A stretch of DNA of 64,000 nt, taken from Actinomycetota bacterium. Its GTDB lineage: Bacteria > Actinomycetota > AC-67. Below are positions 18,062 through 25,202 of this stretch, piece by piece (the first letter of the stretch is position 1; every line of letters starts with the position of its first letter). The stretch spans positions 24,654-88,653 of the forward strand of contig JBAZZY010000009.1 of NCBI GenBank assembly GCA_041658565.1, read 5' to 3'. A program made the translations under genes and the position numbers. The notes beneath the pieces were generated by a model. It was not told the origin of the DNA. It saw only the letters and a program-made list of their open reading frames with translations, and made no database searches.

Positions 18062-18682
18062 CTAGGAGGCGTAAACGCGCGCGCGTACCCCGAGAAGGAG
18101 AGTTGCTTGCGGCAAGTCCTTCTGCGCGCACAGCGCATAGAACTTGTGTACTCCCAGACTCGTAGCCCGCGGGATGGCCATGCGCTGCGAGAACGATCCC
18201 GTCGACAGCGTCTGCTTGGTGAGCAGAACCCTACCGTCGATGCGAAGGCGTACTGAGGAGTTGGGCACGCAGCCTGTACCGCGCATGTAGATGAAGTGCC
18301 CACGCACCGCCCGACCGAAGATGCGAAGGGCGTGGTGCACGTAAATGTCGGACTCGACGGATGCGGTGCTTCCGGGCGGGTAGGTGTTGTCGCACGCAAC
18401 GATGAAGGTGTGCCGAGCGGCCGATGCGAAGACGGGAATGCGCACAGTGGTTCGGAAGTCGCCGGACTCGTCCGTCGTCGTTTGGCGGAGCAGAATGGAT
18501 CCGATGCCCACGACCACGTCACCGTTCGGTGTGCAGCCGCCGCCGGTGACGAGGAGAACTTGACCCGCGGAAGGCGTCGAGTCGGAGAGCCCAAAGCTGA
18601 GCGCATGCGCGCTCATTGGGGTTAACCCCACCAGCGCCATCGATAGTGCGGCTACCGGCAGAACGCGGAACAACTTTCTCAT
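18062..18682 (-). CDS. Secreted protein with two Ig-like repeats, function unknown
   Basis: A 206-residue protein. MRKLFRVLPVAALSMALV...SAHA is a clear signal peptide with likely cleavage near residue 28. The mature part is two tandem repeats of about 85 residues sharing the pattern G-G/T-G-C-x-P-N, then I..xLL..T, a G-x-F strand, IP..A....H.F, and a second cysteine (VAC in the first repeat, ALC in the second). Each repeat could form its own disulfide. The fold resembles bacterial Ig/IPT-like surface domains. ATG 18682 follows AGGGAGGG. No function is recognised. Confidence 0.75.
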   Translation of the reverse strand: MRKLFRVLPVAALSMALVGLTPMSAHALSFGLSDSTPSAGQVLLVTGGGCTPNGDVVVGIGSILLRQTTTDESGDFRTTVRIPVFASAARHTFIVACDNTYPPGSTASVESDIYVHHALRIFGRAVRGHFIYMRGTGCVPNSSVRLRIDGRVLLTKQTLSTGSFSQRMAIPRATSLGVHKFYALCAQKDLPQATLLLGVRARVYAS

Positions 18683-18840
18683 ACCGACCCTCCCTCTCGT
18701 TCGTGGGCTTCGGATTGAGGTCGCCTCGACCGTCGCCTTGCGCCGGACCGAGGGATTCCGAAACTTTTCCACACTTCGTATACACTCTTTCCGTTGATTG
18801 ATCCAGTGTTTCGCGCTGAAAAGCCATATTGTGAGCACAA

Positions 18841-19305
18841 ATGCACTCGAGTCGGCGGCCCGATATGTCCGTGTTGGTGATCCAACACCTCGATCCTGAG
18901 GGGCCTCATTCGATTGCGCATGCACTTAGAGCGGCCAGCGTGCGCTGGATGTTACATAGGGCCGATTGGGAGTCGGGACCGCTGCCGCGCGCGCGCGACC
19001 TCGCGGGTCTCGTCGTGATGGGCGGTCCGGCCTCGGCGTATTCCGACGAGAACTTCCCCACACGCGCGGCCGAATTGAGTCTGATTGCTGAATGTCTTCG
19101 CGCCGAGGTCCCGATTCTGGGTGTGTGTCTGGGTGCGCAATTGCTGGCGGCCGCCGCCGGCGCGCGACGCGATCCTCGGGCGCTTCGCTGCGCTGTGCTC
19201 GACGGCCGGTTGAGCCCGCGCACTCGCGCCCCGTATGATCGAGGTGCCGGTCCCAACAAAGGGAGGGGTCATGGGCGAAGAAGAAGTCCCAAAGAAGAAG
19301 GGTAA
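18841..19305 (+). pseudogene. Truncated class I glutamine amidotransferase
   Basis: The first about 105 residues match a GuaA/YfeJ-like glutamine amidotransferase domain: VLVIQHLDPEGP, LVVMGGPASAYSDE and the nucleophile elbow GVCLGAQLLAAAAGA with the catalytic cysteine. After that the family should continue to the His-Glu pair of the triad near residue 170-190, but the frame instead becomes a low-complexity arginine-rich tail and ends inside the next small gene. No FHPE-like sequence is visible in any frame nearby. It is most likely a 3'-truncated remnant beside tRNA-Ala. ATG 18865 is an alternative start. Confidence 0.65.
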
Positions 19306-19423
19306 GAAGAAGAAGTGCTTCGCGATGTTGCTGGCCGCGGCAGGTGCCGCGACGGTGATCCTCAAGAGGCGCAAGGCCGCGGAGGAAGAGTCCGGTTGGG
19401 AAGAGGCGAAGCCGATTTCCTAA
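19271..19423 (+). CDS. Small membrane-associated protein, DLW-39-like
   Basis: A 50-residue protein with a strong ribosome site (GGGAGGGG ending 2 nt before ATG 19271). It has a lysine-rich start (MGEEEVPKKKGKKKKC), a short hydrophobic stretch (FAMLLAAAGAATVIL), then KRRKAAEEESGWEEAK. This layout of basic/hydrophobic N-terminus followed by an acidic W-containing tail resembles the small actinobacterial DLW-39 proteins often found next to a tRNA-Ala gene. Function is unknown. It precedes a hairpin at 19443-19470 and tRNA-Ala. Confidence 0.55.
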   Translation: MGEEEVPKKKGKKKKCFAMLLAAAGAATVILKRRKAAEEESGWEEAKPIS

Positions 19424-19442
19424 GGACGCGAATCAGGCTTCC

Positions 19443-19470
19443 GAAGCGCGCGGGTCGCACCGCGCGCTTC
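19443..19470 (+). terminator. GC-rich hairpin before tRNA-Ala
   Basis: An 11-bp perfect stem (GAAGCGCGCGG and complement) with a 6-nt loop lies 20 nt after the small gene. There is no U-run, so termination efficiency is uncertain. A possible -10 (TACAAT, 19499-19504) for tRNA-Ala follows. Confidence 0.45.
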
Positions 19471-19514
19471 GTGGTATAAGCGGTCGGCGCGCACCGCGTA
19501 CAATTCAAGCGACC

Positions 19515-19590
19515 GGGGACGTAGCTCAGTTGGTAGAGCATCGGCTTTGCAAGCCGGGGGTCGTGGGTTCGAGTCCCATCGTCTCCACCA
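19515..19590 (+). tRNA. tRNA-Ala(UGC)
   Basis: A 76-nt cloverleaf with encoded CCA. Acceptor GGGGACG pairs with CGTCTCC and contains the G3:U70 pair that identifies alanine tRNAs. The D arm is GCTC/GAGC, the anticodon stem TCGGC/GCCGG encloses loop TTTGCAA (anticodon TGC), and the T arm is GTGGG/CCCAT with TTCGAGT. It is a classical integration target at the left edge of the accessory island. Confidence 0.97.
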
Positions 19591-19725
19591 GATTCGCGTC
19601 CACGTCCTCTTATCCGAAACACCTCGCCGCTCACCCATCCTTAGATGGTCTGCCGTGCTTCATCGCTTCGCGCGCGAGTCCGAGTCTCGAGCACTTCGAA
19701 AGCTGAGAGCGTGGCCGCGGTGTCA

Positions 19726-21030
19726 TCAGCGAAGGGGTGCCGACCACGTCTCTATGTCGCGCGCGACCTGGTCTGCCGTGGCCTGGGGCACGCCGGACTC
19801 GCCTGCGTAGGTGGGCCACTTGCCGACGGCTTCGAGCACCTGCCCCACGATGTCCGTCGCATAGGGAACGCTGAATCGATCGCCGACCTCGGCCACGTCC
19901 GCTTTCGTGATTCCGGTAGAACGTCCGTTGACGGACATCAGGTGCTGGCGGGTCCACTTACTCGAAGGGGCGTGCGCATGCGTGACGTCGTACGCCGGGG
20001 ACAAGGCCCACTCACCATCGCGTGGTAGCAAGAAGGTGAAGTTCTTCGTGTGATCGTCACAATTGGCCGCCGCGATGTTGAACACCATCCGCCGAAACGC
20101 CTCCGCGCGAGTGTCCGGACCCAATCCCAGTTGCTCGATCTGAAGGAAGAGCTGCGCGTAATCGTGAGCGCCGATCCGTCGAAAGTCGAGTTGGCCAAGG
20201 GCACACAGGGTTTGCGCGTGCACCTTGTCGCCCTCGGGGGTGCGGTCGAAGCGGCGCGTCATGAAGTGGGCGCGTCCGCCCTCCTCGAGCAAGCGGCACT
20301 CGCTCATCTCGATGCCGGCGACCGTGGCCATAAGGTGGTAGCCGTACTCGATCCGACCGAAGTTTCCAGACGCGCCGAGGTCGAAGTCGGCGCCCATCCC
20401 ATCAAGCTTCAAGATCCAGTGTTCGAAACCGGGATCGGCGGCCACCTGCCCGGATCGCAGTTCGCCTGTCTCAGGATTCAGTGCGACGACTGCCTTCGCC
20501 CTGGCTCCGCCTGCGGACGTGCCGACAGCGATCAGATGCGAGATCGCATCGGCCATGCCTTCCTCGGATCGGATGTGTCCGCTGAGCGCGCTGCGCGCCG
20601 CCACGACGAGTTCCGACAAGTCGATCGCCGTCGCCTTGCGGGTCCGCGGTCCGCGGATCGGATGGAACTCGAGGGCGCCGATCCCGCGTGTTCCGAGGTA
20701 TGCCAGACGGTCTAGAGGTGTGATCTGAGCAGGCTGCACACCCTCGTTCGCGAGGTACGCCGTGGTGAGAGCGTTCCCGAAGTCGTCCGGCAAGGAGTCG
20801 GCAACCATCGAGGGCAGCCGGTGGTACGTGTCGGGCGGCAAGGTCGGGAAGATGAATGGCCCCTTGGCTCGCGCTGCCGGCATCGTGGTGGGCGCAAGTT
20901 CAACGCCTGAACCGAGCCACGCAGGCGCATACTCAAACGCGTAGAACCCGGACCGGTCGTCGAGCGCTAGCGCGCCAACCCGTGAGCCCCAGCAGCGAAC
21001 CTCGACAAGCCCGACCGGCTCGTACGCCAT
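19726..21030 (-). CDS. hipA: HipA-family serine/threonine kinase toxin
   Basis: Toxin of a HipBA-type module; family members phosphorylate an aminoacyl-tRNA synthetase or translation-related target and arrest growth. The 434-residue product has an N-terminal HipA_N domain (VGALALDDRSGFYAFEYAPAWL). The kinase core follows, with the Ser-containing loop VGTSAGGARAKA (S172), KLDG (K209), catalytic NCDDHTKN (D325/D326) and the metal-binding LSPAYDV (D348). All key residues are present, so it should be active. ATG 21030 shares one base with the hipB stop (TGATG); the upstream extension of the frame is hipB antisense to frame and not used. Target unknown. Confidence 0.9.
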   Translation of the reverse strand: MAYEPVGLVEVRCWGSRVGALALDDRSGFYAFEYAPAWLGSGVELAPTTMPAARAKGPFIFPTLPPDTYHRLPSMVADSLPDDFGNALTTAYLANEGVQPAQITPLDRLAYLGTRGIGALEFHPIRGPRTRKATAIDLSELVVAARSALSGHIRSEEGMADAISHLIAVGTSAGGARAKAVVALNPETGELRSGQVAADPGFEHWILKLDGMGADFDLGASGNFGRIEYGYHLMATVAGIEMSECRLLEEGGRAHFMTRRFDRTPEGDKVHAQTLCALGQLDFRRIGAHDYAQLFLQIEQLGLGPDTRAEAFRRMVFNIAAANCDDHTKNFTFLLPRDGEWALSPAYDVTHAHAPSSKWTRQHLMSVNGRSTGITKADVAEVGDRFSVPYATDIVGQVLEAVGKWPTYAGESGVPQATADQVARDIETWSAPLR

Positions 21031-21362
21031 CAGGGCGCTGGACTCGAACGGAGGTCGCTTGCCCGTACCCGCACGCGCTTGCGAGGCGTCTTCTGCTTGG
21101 CCCGCAGCATCTGCATCGGGGAGACAGTCACCGCCGGTGCCAGAGTCTCGATCCAATCCGTGCGTCCAAGGGCCCGGACCACAGCGACCAGCGTCTTGAG
21201 GGAGGAACCCTTGCCTCGTTCGATGTTGGAGAGCGCTCCGATAGACACGTCCGCCAGCCCCGCGAGCCGCGCCTGGTCGAGATCTGCGGCTATCCGTGCT
21301 GCCCGGAGCTGCTCGCCGAGGATCACCTCCAACTCACCGATCGTCACGTAGCTGCGGTTCAC
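21030..21362 (-). CDS. hipB: HipB-like XRE-family antitoxin/repressor
   Basis: A 110-residue DNA-binding antitoxin. The HTH reads LGEQLRAARIAADLDQARLAGLADV with the recognition helix around VSIGALSNIERGKG. The tail is rich in Arg/Ser/Pro and likely contacts the toxin. I place the start at GTG 21362 because GGAGG lies 9 nt before it and because the longer frame (to 21401) would begin inside the operator. The product presumably represses its own promoter through the inverted repeat at 21382-21403. Confidence 0.85.
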   Translation of the reverse strand: MNRSYVTIGELEVILGEQLRAARIAADLDQARLAGLADVSIGALSNIERGKGSSLKTLVAVVRALGRTDWIETLAPAVTVSPMQMLRAKQKTPRKRVRVRASDLRSSPAP

Positions 21363-21381
21363 TTCTATGTTCCTCCAGGAT

Positions 21382-21403
21382 AGTTGTTGTACTCTCAACA
21401 ACT
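21382..21403 (-). promoter_or_regulatory. HipB operator (inverted repeat)
   Basis: A perfect 8-bp inverted repeat, AGTTGTTG and CAACAACT, separated by 6 bp. It covers the predicted transcription start between the -10 hexamer and the hipB ribosome site, so repressor bound here would block initiation. Confidence 0.75.
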
Positions 21404-21406
21404 CTC

Positions 21407-21435
21407 AGAATACTACTGATTAGACGGAGGAACAA
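21407..21435 (-). promoter_or_regulatory. hipBA promoter
   Basis: Reading leftward: -35 TTGTTC (21435-21430), a 17-bp spacer, and -10 TATTCT (21412-21407). The expected start site near 21400 falls inside the inverted-repeat operator. Confidence 0.65.
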
Positions 21436-21760
21436 GTATTACCGTGGAATCCCTAGACATCTGTGAGTAGAATGCTTCTGATGGTCTAACGCGTAAGATT
21501 CTACTGCGTAAGAGACCAGTCGCTTCCAGAAGACGCGGCGCGGCCCCCTCTGTCGGGGCTTGGCGCGTACCCGTCGTCGTGGACAAATCGGACGCCCCAA
21601 CATCGCTGTGATCACGCAGCACCGCCATCTACCAGCGCTTTCAGCGCCTCGAAATGTTTTGAATAGTGTCCGCTCACCTCCACCGCACCGCGGCTCGCGG
21701 CTCGGTCCGGCGTTGCAGGACGCGCTACTGGGTGACGCCGTTCGGACCCGTCGATGTCGA
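21436..21760. other. Intergenic region between hipBA and the anti-sigma-like gene
   Basis: About 325 bp upstream of the hip promoter and downstream of the leftward anti-sigma-like gene. I find no coding frame with family signals and no obvious terminator or repeat. Confidence 0.4.
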
Positions 21761-22966
21761 TCAAGGGCTGACCGGGTCTGCGATCGAATCGAATCTGATC
21801 GACGCGACAATCTCGCTCGCGAGTCGCTTGTCCTCTTCTGACGCTTTGGGTCCAAACCACACGAGGACGCTGAACCCACTCTCGCCATGCGCGGTCACGG
21901 GGATGACGATTGCCGGTGGGGCGGCATAAGTGCCTGCGCCACGCGTGGGTGCAGAAGGCGCGGTTCCGTCGATCGTGAGGGGGAAGTCGGTATCCGGCGG
22001 GGGCGTCGCCCGGGGTGCCGGACCTCCCGCGGAATGCTGAAACTGAACGGCAACCAAGTTGTCTGGCGCGTCCGTGAAATCCCAGGCCGTAGTCCCGGCT
22101 GTTGCGCCGCCCGGGTGCGTGAACTCATGGTCTACGTTGCTGAGGACAACACCTCGCACCCAGATCCTGCTCAGCATGTTGAAGGGTTGCGCGTGCCAGT
22201 TCGTCGGATACCGCAAGCTCCAGCGGAACTCGGTGTCGTAGTAGTTTCCCGGAGCCGAGTCGCGGTACGCGATCGACTCGACCATCCGCTTCGCCGCCTC
22301 GCGCTGAGCATCGGTGGCTTCGTCGCCGATCCACACGCGCACGGAGTACTTCGAATCCGCGTTGTGAATGACGCGCTTGAACAAAGGGGTGGGAGCGCCG
22401 TAGCTCGAGTCCGTGGGGACGGGGGTTTCCTTGAGATCGTCAAACGACAACGGAAGGCGCGTGTCCGGTTCGTTCGTTGACCTCGGTCCTGTGCCGTCGT
22501 AACCGAAGTTCACCACTACCACGTCCGTCGGCGTTCCTCTGAAGTCCCATGCGCTGGTGCGTGAGTTTGGACCGAGATCCGGATGCTGAAGATCGCGGTC
22601 CAGGTTCGAGATAAGCACGCCGCGGTGCGCGTCTTCGAAGTCGTCCCCATAATCCTTTTGGACATGCCAGCCGTCCGGATACTCGATGCTCCAGCCGCGC
22701 TCAGGGTCTACGTAGGTCCGCCATCCGCTCGAAAGCGGCCCAGGTTCTCCCACCGAAGGGCGGACGAAGCTCGGCTTGGTAATCCTGGTGAGATATGTCC
22801 CTGCGCCGATCCCTCCCGCGATGAGGCCGAGAACCAGCAGGGACGTTCCGAGCATGCGGTGCATCCGTGACTTGCGCGCGCGCTCACGAAAGCGAAGAAG
22901 GGCCGCCGCCGCGTCGGGAGTTCCGCCGGTCCTTCGCAGGTCACGGAGTCTCTCATCTAGAGACAT
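21761..22966 (-). CDS. Membrane protein with duplicated extracytoplasmic domain, putative anti-sigma partner
   Basis: A 401-residue single-pass protein encoded 3' to and overlapping an ECF sigma gene by 14 nt. The short cytoplasmic N-terminus (MSLDERLRDLRRTGGTPD...) leads to one helix (MLGTSLLVLGLIAGGIGAG, about residues 38-58). The outside part is two copies of a roughly 150-residue domain: the first has GWSIEYPDGWHVQ, RGVLISNLDRDLQHP and SAWDFRGTPTD; the second has RWSLRYPTNWHAQ, RGVVLSNVDHEFTHP and TAWDFTDAPDN. There is no zinc-binding HxxxCxxC anti-sigma motif, so regulation of the sigma factor is inferred from position only. Confidence 0.7.
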   Translation of the reverse strand: MSLDERLRDLRRTGGTPDAAAALLRFRERARKSRMHRMLGTSLLVLGLIAGGIGAGTYLTRITKPSFVRPSVGEPGPLSSGWRTYVDPERGWSIEYPDGWHVQKDYGDDFEDAHRGVLISNLDRDLQHPDLGPNSRTSAWDFRGTPTDVVVVNFGYDGTGPRSTNEPDTRLPLSFDDLKETPVPTDSSYGAPTPLFKRVIHNADSKYSVRVWIGDEATDAQREAAKRMVESIAYRDSAPGNYYDTEFRWSLRYPTNWHAQPFNMLSRIWVRGVVLSNVDHEFTHPGGATAGTTAWDFTDAPDNLVAVQFQHSAGGPAPRATPPPDTDFPLTIDGTAPSAPTRGAGTYAAPPAIVIPVTAHGESGFSVLVWFGPKASEEDKRLASEIVASIRFDSIADPVSP

Positions 22967-23444
22967 CGCTGGCCTCCGGTTCGCCGAGGATCCTGCACAA
23001 TCGCTTGCGGGCCCGGTGCAGATGGACCCGAACCGTCGACTCCGCGCAGGCCAGGATTCCTGCCACCTCCGCGACGGGTCTGTCCTCGACCAGACAAAGG
23101 ATCGCTGCTGCGCGCTGTTGTGCCGGCAACGCCCTCAATGCGTGTGCGATTTCTGGGTCATTGAACTGGGGTTGAACTCCTTGCTCCTCGGGCATGACCT
23201 CGCGGATCCGGCGTCGGTCGCGTTTCGCATTCAGCGCGAGGTTGAAGCCAACTCGTCGAATCCACAGAGCAGGCTGGTCATAGGAGGCCACCTTGCTCCA
23301 GTGCCGAAGCGCGCGGAGGAACGTTTCCTGCGCGAGATCCTCGGCGGAGGCAAAGTCGCCAACCATCAGATACAGCGTTCCAACGAGCCGGGGATATTCG
23401 GACAAGAACACGAGGGACAGATCGGCGGGTACGCCGTCGCGCAC
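22953..23444 (-). CDS. ECF-type RNA polymerase sigma factor
   Basis: A 163-residue sigma-70 family regulator with region 2 (GDFASAEDLAQETFLRALRH, WIRRVGFNLALN) and region 4 (LPAQQRAAAILCLVEDRP, then AEVAGILACAESTVRVHLHR). It resembles the actinobacterial SigE-like ECF group. I choose GTG 23444 because GGGAGG lies 5 nt upstream. The frame is open to 23663, but the extra residues do not look like sigma factor. Cotranscription with the overlapping membrane gene suggests signal-responsive control. Confidence 0.85.
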   Translation of the reverse strand: MRDGVPADLSLVFLSEYPRLVGTLYLMVGDFASAEDLAQETFLRALRHWSKVASYDQPALWIRRVGFNLALNAKRDRRRIREVMPEEQGVQPQFNDPEIAHALRALPAQQRAAAILCLVEDRPVAEVAGILACAESTVRVHLHRARKRLCRILGEPEASDVSR

Positions 23445-23885
23445 GTTCACCTCCCAGCCCTGTAACACCCGGTGGACACCTCCGGTGTTTACACCCTTGC
23501 TCGCGTTCTGAGGCCCAAGAGGGCCGCAGATGAATGAGGCACCGGGCATGTGCCGCTCGCGTCCACGTCCTTTGGCCGAGGGCCGGCGGGACTGAACCGA
23601 ACGCCGGCCGGCCTTAGCAAGCCGTTGATGCGTGCTTGAGTCGAGCGATCGGAACGGTCTCAACCGCTCGTCCTCCCTGGTGGACGACGACTAGTTCCCC
23701 CCGAAACTCGTGGTTCGAGAGTCGTCCACTCAGGACCACAGCCCGATCTTCCAGACACATTTGCCGGGTAGGACGCGATCAACAGGGTGACGACGTTCGA
23801 ACCGCGCAACGAGTTCCTCCCCGCGACCGTGGCCCTGTCGTACCCACCGTGTAGAGTCCAGCGGTGACGAGGAAGGGGACTCGAG
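23445..23885. other. Intergenic region holding the first 97-bp repeat
   Basis: 440 bp between the leftward sigma gene and the rightward small-ORF/HAD module. Besides the repeat at 23643-23739 it has short GTGT/ACAC inverted motifs at about 23470-23500, just upstream of the sigma gene. No further gene is recognised. Confidence 0.4.
23643..23739 (+). repeat. 97-bp direct repeat, copy 1
   Basis: Aligns without gaps to 24994-25090. The first 15 bp (GAGCGATCGGAACGG) and last 31 bp are identical, while the middle 51 bp match at about half of positions. The conserved 31-bp end can fold into a hairpin: GTGGTTC pairs with GGACCAC (one G-U), with an inner GAGT/ACTC stem. It lies 146 bp upstream of the small ORF at 23886. 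Confidence 0.8.
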
Positions 23886-24056
23886 ATGGCGGAAAAGGGG
23901 CGCGGGCCGGGCGTTACGGGAAAGAACGAGATTAGACCCACGGCGGATGCGGTGATTTCCAAGTTGGTGGAGCTTTCCAGAGGGGTCCCGTCCCCATCAG
24001 ATGCGAAGGGCGACTCGAAGCTTGCAAGGGCGGCGCGAACCGCTGATCGGCGCTGA
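23886..24056 (+). CDS. 56-residue basic protein upstream of HAD phosphatase
   Basis: A short open frame with an excellent ribosome site (GGAAGGGG, 7 nt before ATG 23886). The product begins MAEKGRGPGVTGKN and ends SKLARAARTADRR. It is hydrophilic, with a possible helix TADAVISKLVELS in the middle. The HAD gene begins 9 nt after its stop and has a weak ribosome site of its own, so the two are probably translationally coupled. I do not recognise the protein. A small protein just upstream of a larger enzyme is the usual arrangement of an antitoxin or a modulator, but that role is not shown. Confidence 0.6.
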   Translation: MAEKGRGPGVTGKNEIRPTADAVISKLVELSRGVPSPSDAKGDSKLARAARTADRR

Positions 24057-24065
24057 GTTCGCGGT

Positions 24066-24914
24066 ATGGCGGGCGATCCAGTCTTAGCGCTGATATTCGA
24101 CTTTGACGACACTCTTGTCCCCGACACAACGACGCTGTTCTTGAAAAGCCGCGGTATCGACGCTGATGCGTTCTGGACTGAACACGTCGCGCCGCTCGTC
24201 GCACAGGGTTATGACGCCACCCTTGCATGGCTGAAGTGTTTTCTCGCTCTCGTTGGTGAAGGGCGACCCCTAGGTCTGCTTACAAACGCGGATCTGACTG
24301 CGTTCGGGGCAGGATTGAATGATCGCGCGTATTCGGGGCTGCCCGCCTTCTTTGACGAAATCCATGGAACTGCGTCGGGAATCCTGCCGAATGCTCGAGT
24401 TGAGTTCTACGTCATTTCCGGCGGGTTGCGGGCGTTGATCGATGGGGTTCCATTTGTTCAAGAGCATTTTCGCCACGTATACGCCTGCGAACTGGACGAA
24501 GAGGCTGGGGTACTTCGGCATATCAAGCGGGCGGTCACTTTCACGGAAAAGACGCGATACGTTTTCGAGATCAACAAGGGAATCGCGCCCGAGCAGTCTG
24601 CAAAGAATCCTTACTTGGTGAACAAAGACGTGAAGAAAGATGCGCGCCGAGTTCCTTTTGCAAACATGTTCTACACGGGGGACGGCCTCACGGATGTCCC
24701 TTGCATCTCGCTTATCGATCCGCCAGGCCATGCCTTCGGAGTTCTGTCTCAGGAGGACGAGAGCAAGGCAAAGCGCGCGTTCTTGGAACTGCTCGAACCC
24801 AAGAGGGTGCGCGGTACGTACTTCCCGGAATTCGAGCGCGACAAGAGCCTCGGGAGGATCTTGCATCTTGCAGTCGGGGCGCGCTGCGCTGAGATCGTTT
24901 CACGCGGGGAGTGA
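24066..24914 (+). CDS. HAD-superfamily phosphatase
   Basis: A 282-residue haloacid-dehalogenase-like hydrolase. All four motifs are present: nucleophile/acid IFDFDDTLVP (D12, D14), motif II YVISGG (S118), the lysine in FEINKG (K171), and the metal motif YTGDGLTDVP (D206, D210). The cap is inserted between motifs I and II, as in phosphoserine-phosphatase-like (class IB) enzymes. The substrate is unknown. It forms a two-gene unit with the preceding 56-residue protein, flanked by the two 97-bp repeats. No housekeeping pathway gene is adjacent, so an accessory or defensive role is possible; this is inference. Confidence 0.85.
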   Translation: MAGDPVLALIFDFDDTLVPDTTTLFLKSRGIDADAFWTEHVAPLVAQGYDATLAWLKCFLALVGEGRPLGLLTNADLTAFGAGLNDRAYSGLPAFFDEIHGTASGILPNARVEFYVISGGLRALIDGVPFVQEHFRHVYACELDEEAGVLRHIKRAVTFTEKTRYVFEINKGIAPEQSAKNPYLVNKDVKKDARRVPFANMFYTGDGLTDVPCISLIDPPGHAFGVLSQEDESKAKRAFLELLEPKRVRGTYFPEFERDKSLGRILHLAVGARCAEIVSRGE

Positions 24915-24993
24915 CTGAGTGTCCCGCTCCGATGCTGCATGGCGAGCGATGATTCCGCGGCGCATGAAGTGACGACCCGAGCCAAGGTTCATG

Positions 24994-25090
24994 GAGCGAT
25001 CGGAACGGACCTCCCGCCTCATCTTCCCTGGTAAACCGACTGCAACTCCCTTCGAAATCCGTGGTTCGAGAGTCGTCCACTCAGGACCAC
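24994..25090 (+). repeat. 97-bp direct repeat, copy 2
   Basis: Second copy of the repeat at 23643-23739, same length and orientation, with identical 15-bp left and 31-bp right ends. It lies 112 bp upstream of the DUF1778 antitoxin gene. Each copy therefore precedes a compact two-gene module. Confidence 0.8.
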
Positions 25091-25138
25091 GAGAAGCACA
25101 TCGTTGTAGTTTCCGCTTCCACCTTCCTTCGTAGCGCC

Positions 25139-25167
25139 TTGCGCCGCGCGTCATCGCTCCGTACAAT
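25139..25167 (+). promoter_or_regulatory. Promoter of the DUF1778-GNAT operon
   Basis: -35 TTGCGC (25139-25144), 17-bp spacer, -10 TACAAT (25162-25167). The predicted start is near 25174, giving a leader of about 29 nt. Confidence 0.65.
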
Positions 25168-25191
25168 GTGCCGGTACGGGACTTTGTACGG
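25159..25191 (+). promoter_or_regulatory. Operator of the DUF1778-GNAT operon
   Basis: CCGTACAA (25159-25166) and its exact complement TTGTACGG (25184-25191) flank a central GGTACG. The result is three GTAC cores at 12-13 bp spacing, overlapping the -10 and reaching the ribosome site. This suits cooperative binding by ribbon-helix-helix dimers. Confidence 0.7.
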
Positions 25192-25202
25192 AGGAGGCGC
25201 CG

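Noticed and set aside
19594..23571. 15-bp identical sequence TCGCGTCCACGTCCT at 19594-19608 (just after tRNA-Ala) and 23557-23571, considered as attachment-site repeats
   Set aside because: About two 15-bp matches are expected by chance among all pairs of positions in 64 kb, and the second copy lies upstream of the sigma gene with no tRNA-like context.
23643..25090. Integron attC sites
   Set aside because: The repeats lack the RYYYAAC and GTTRRRY ends, and no integron integrase is present in the window.
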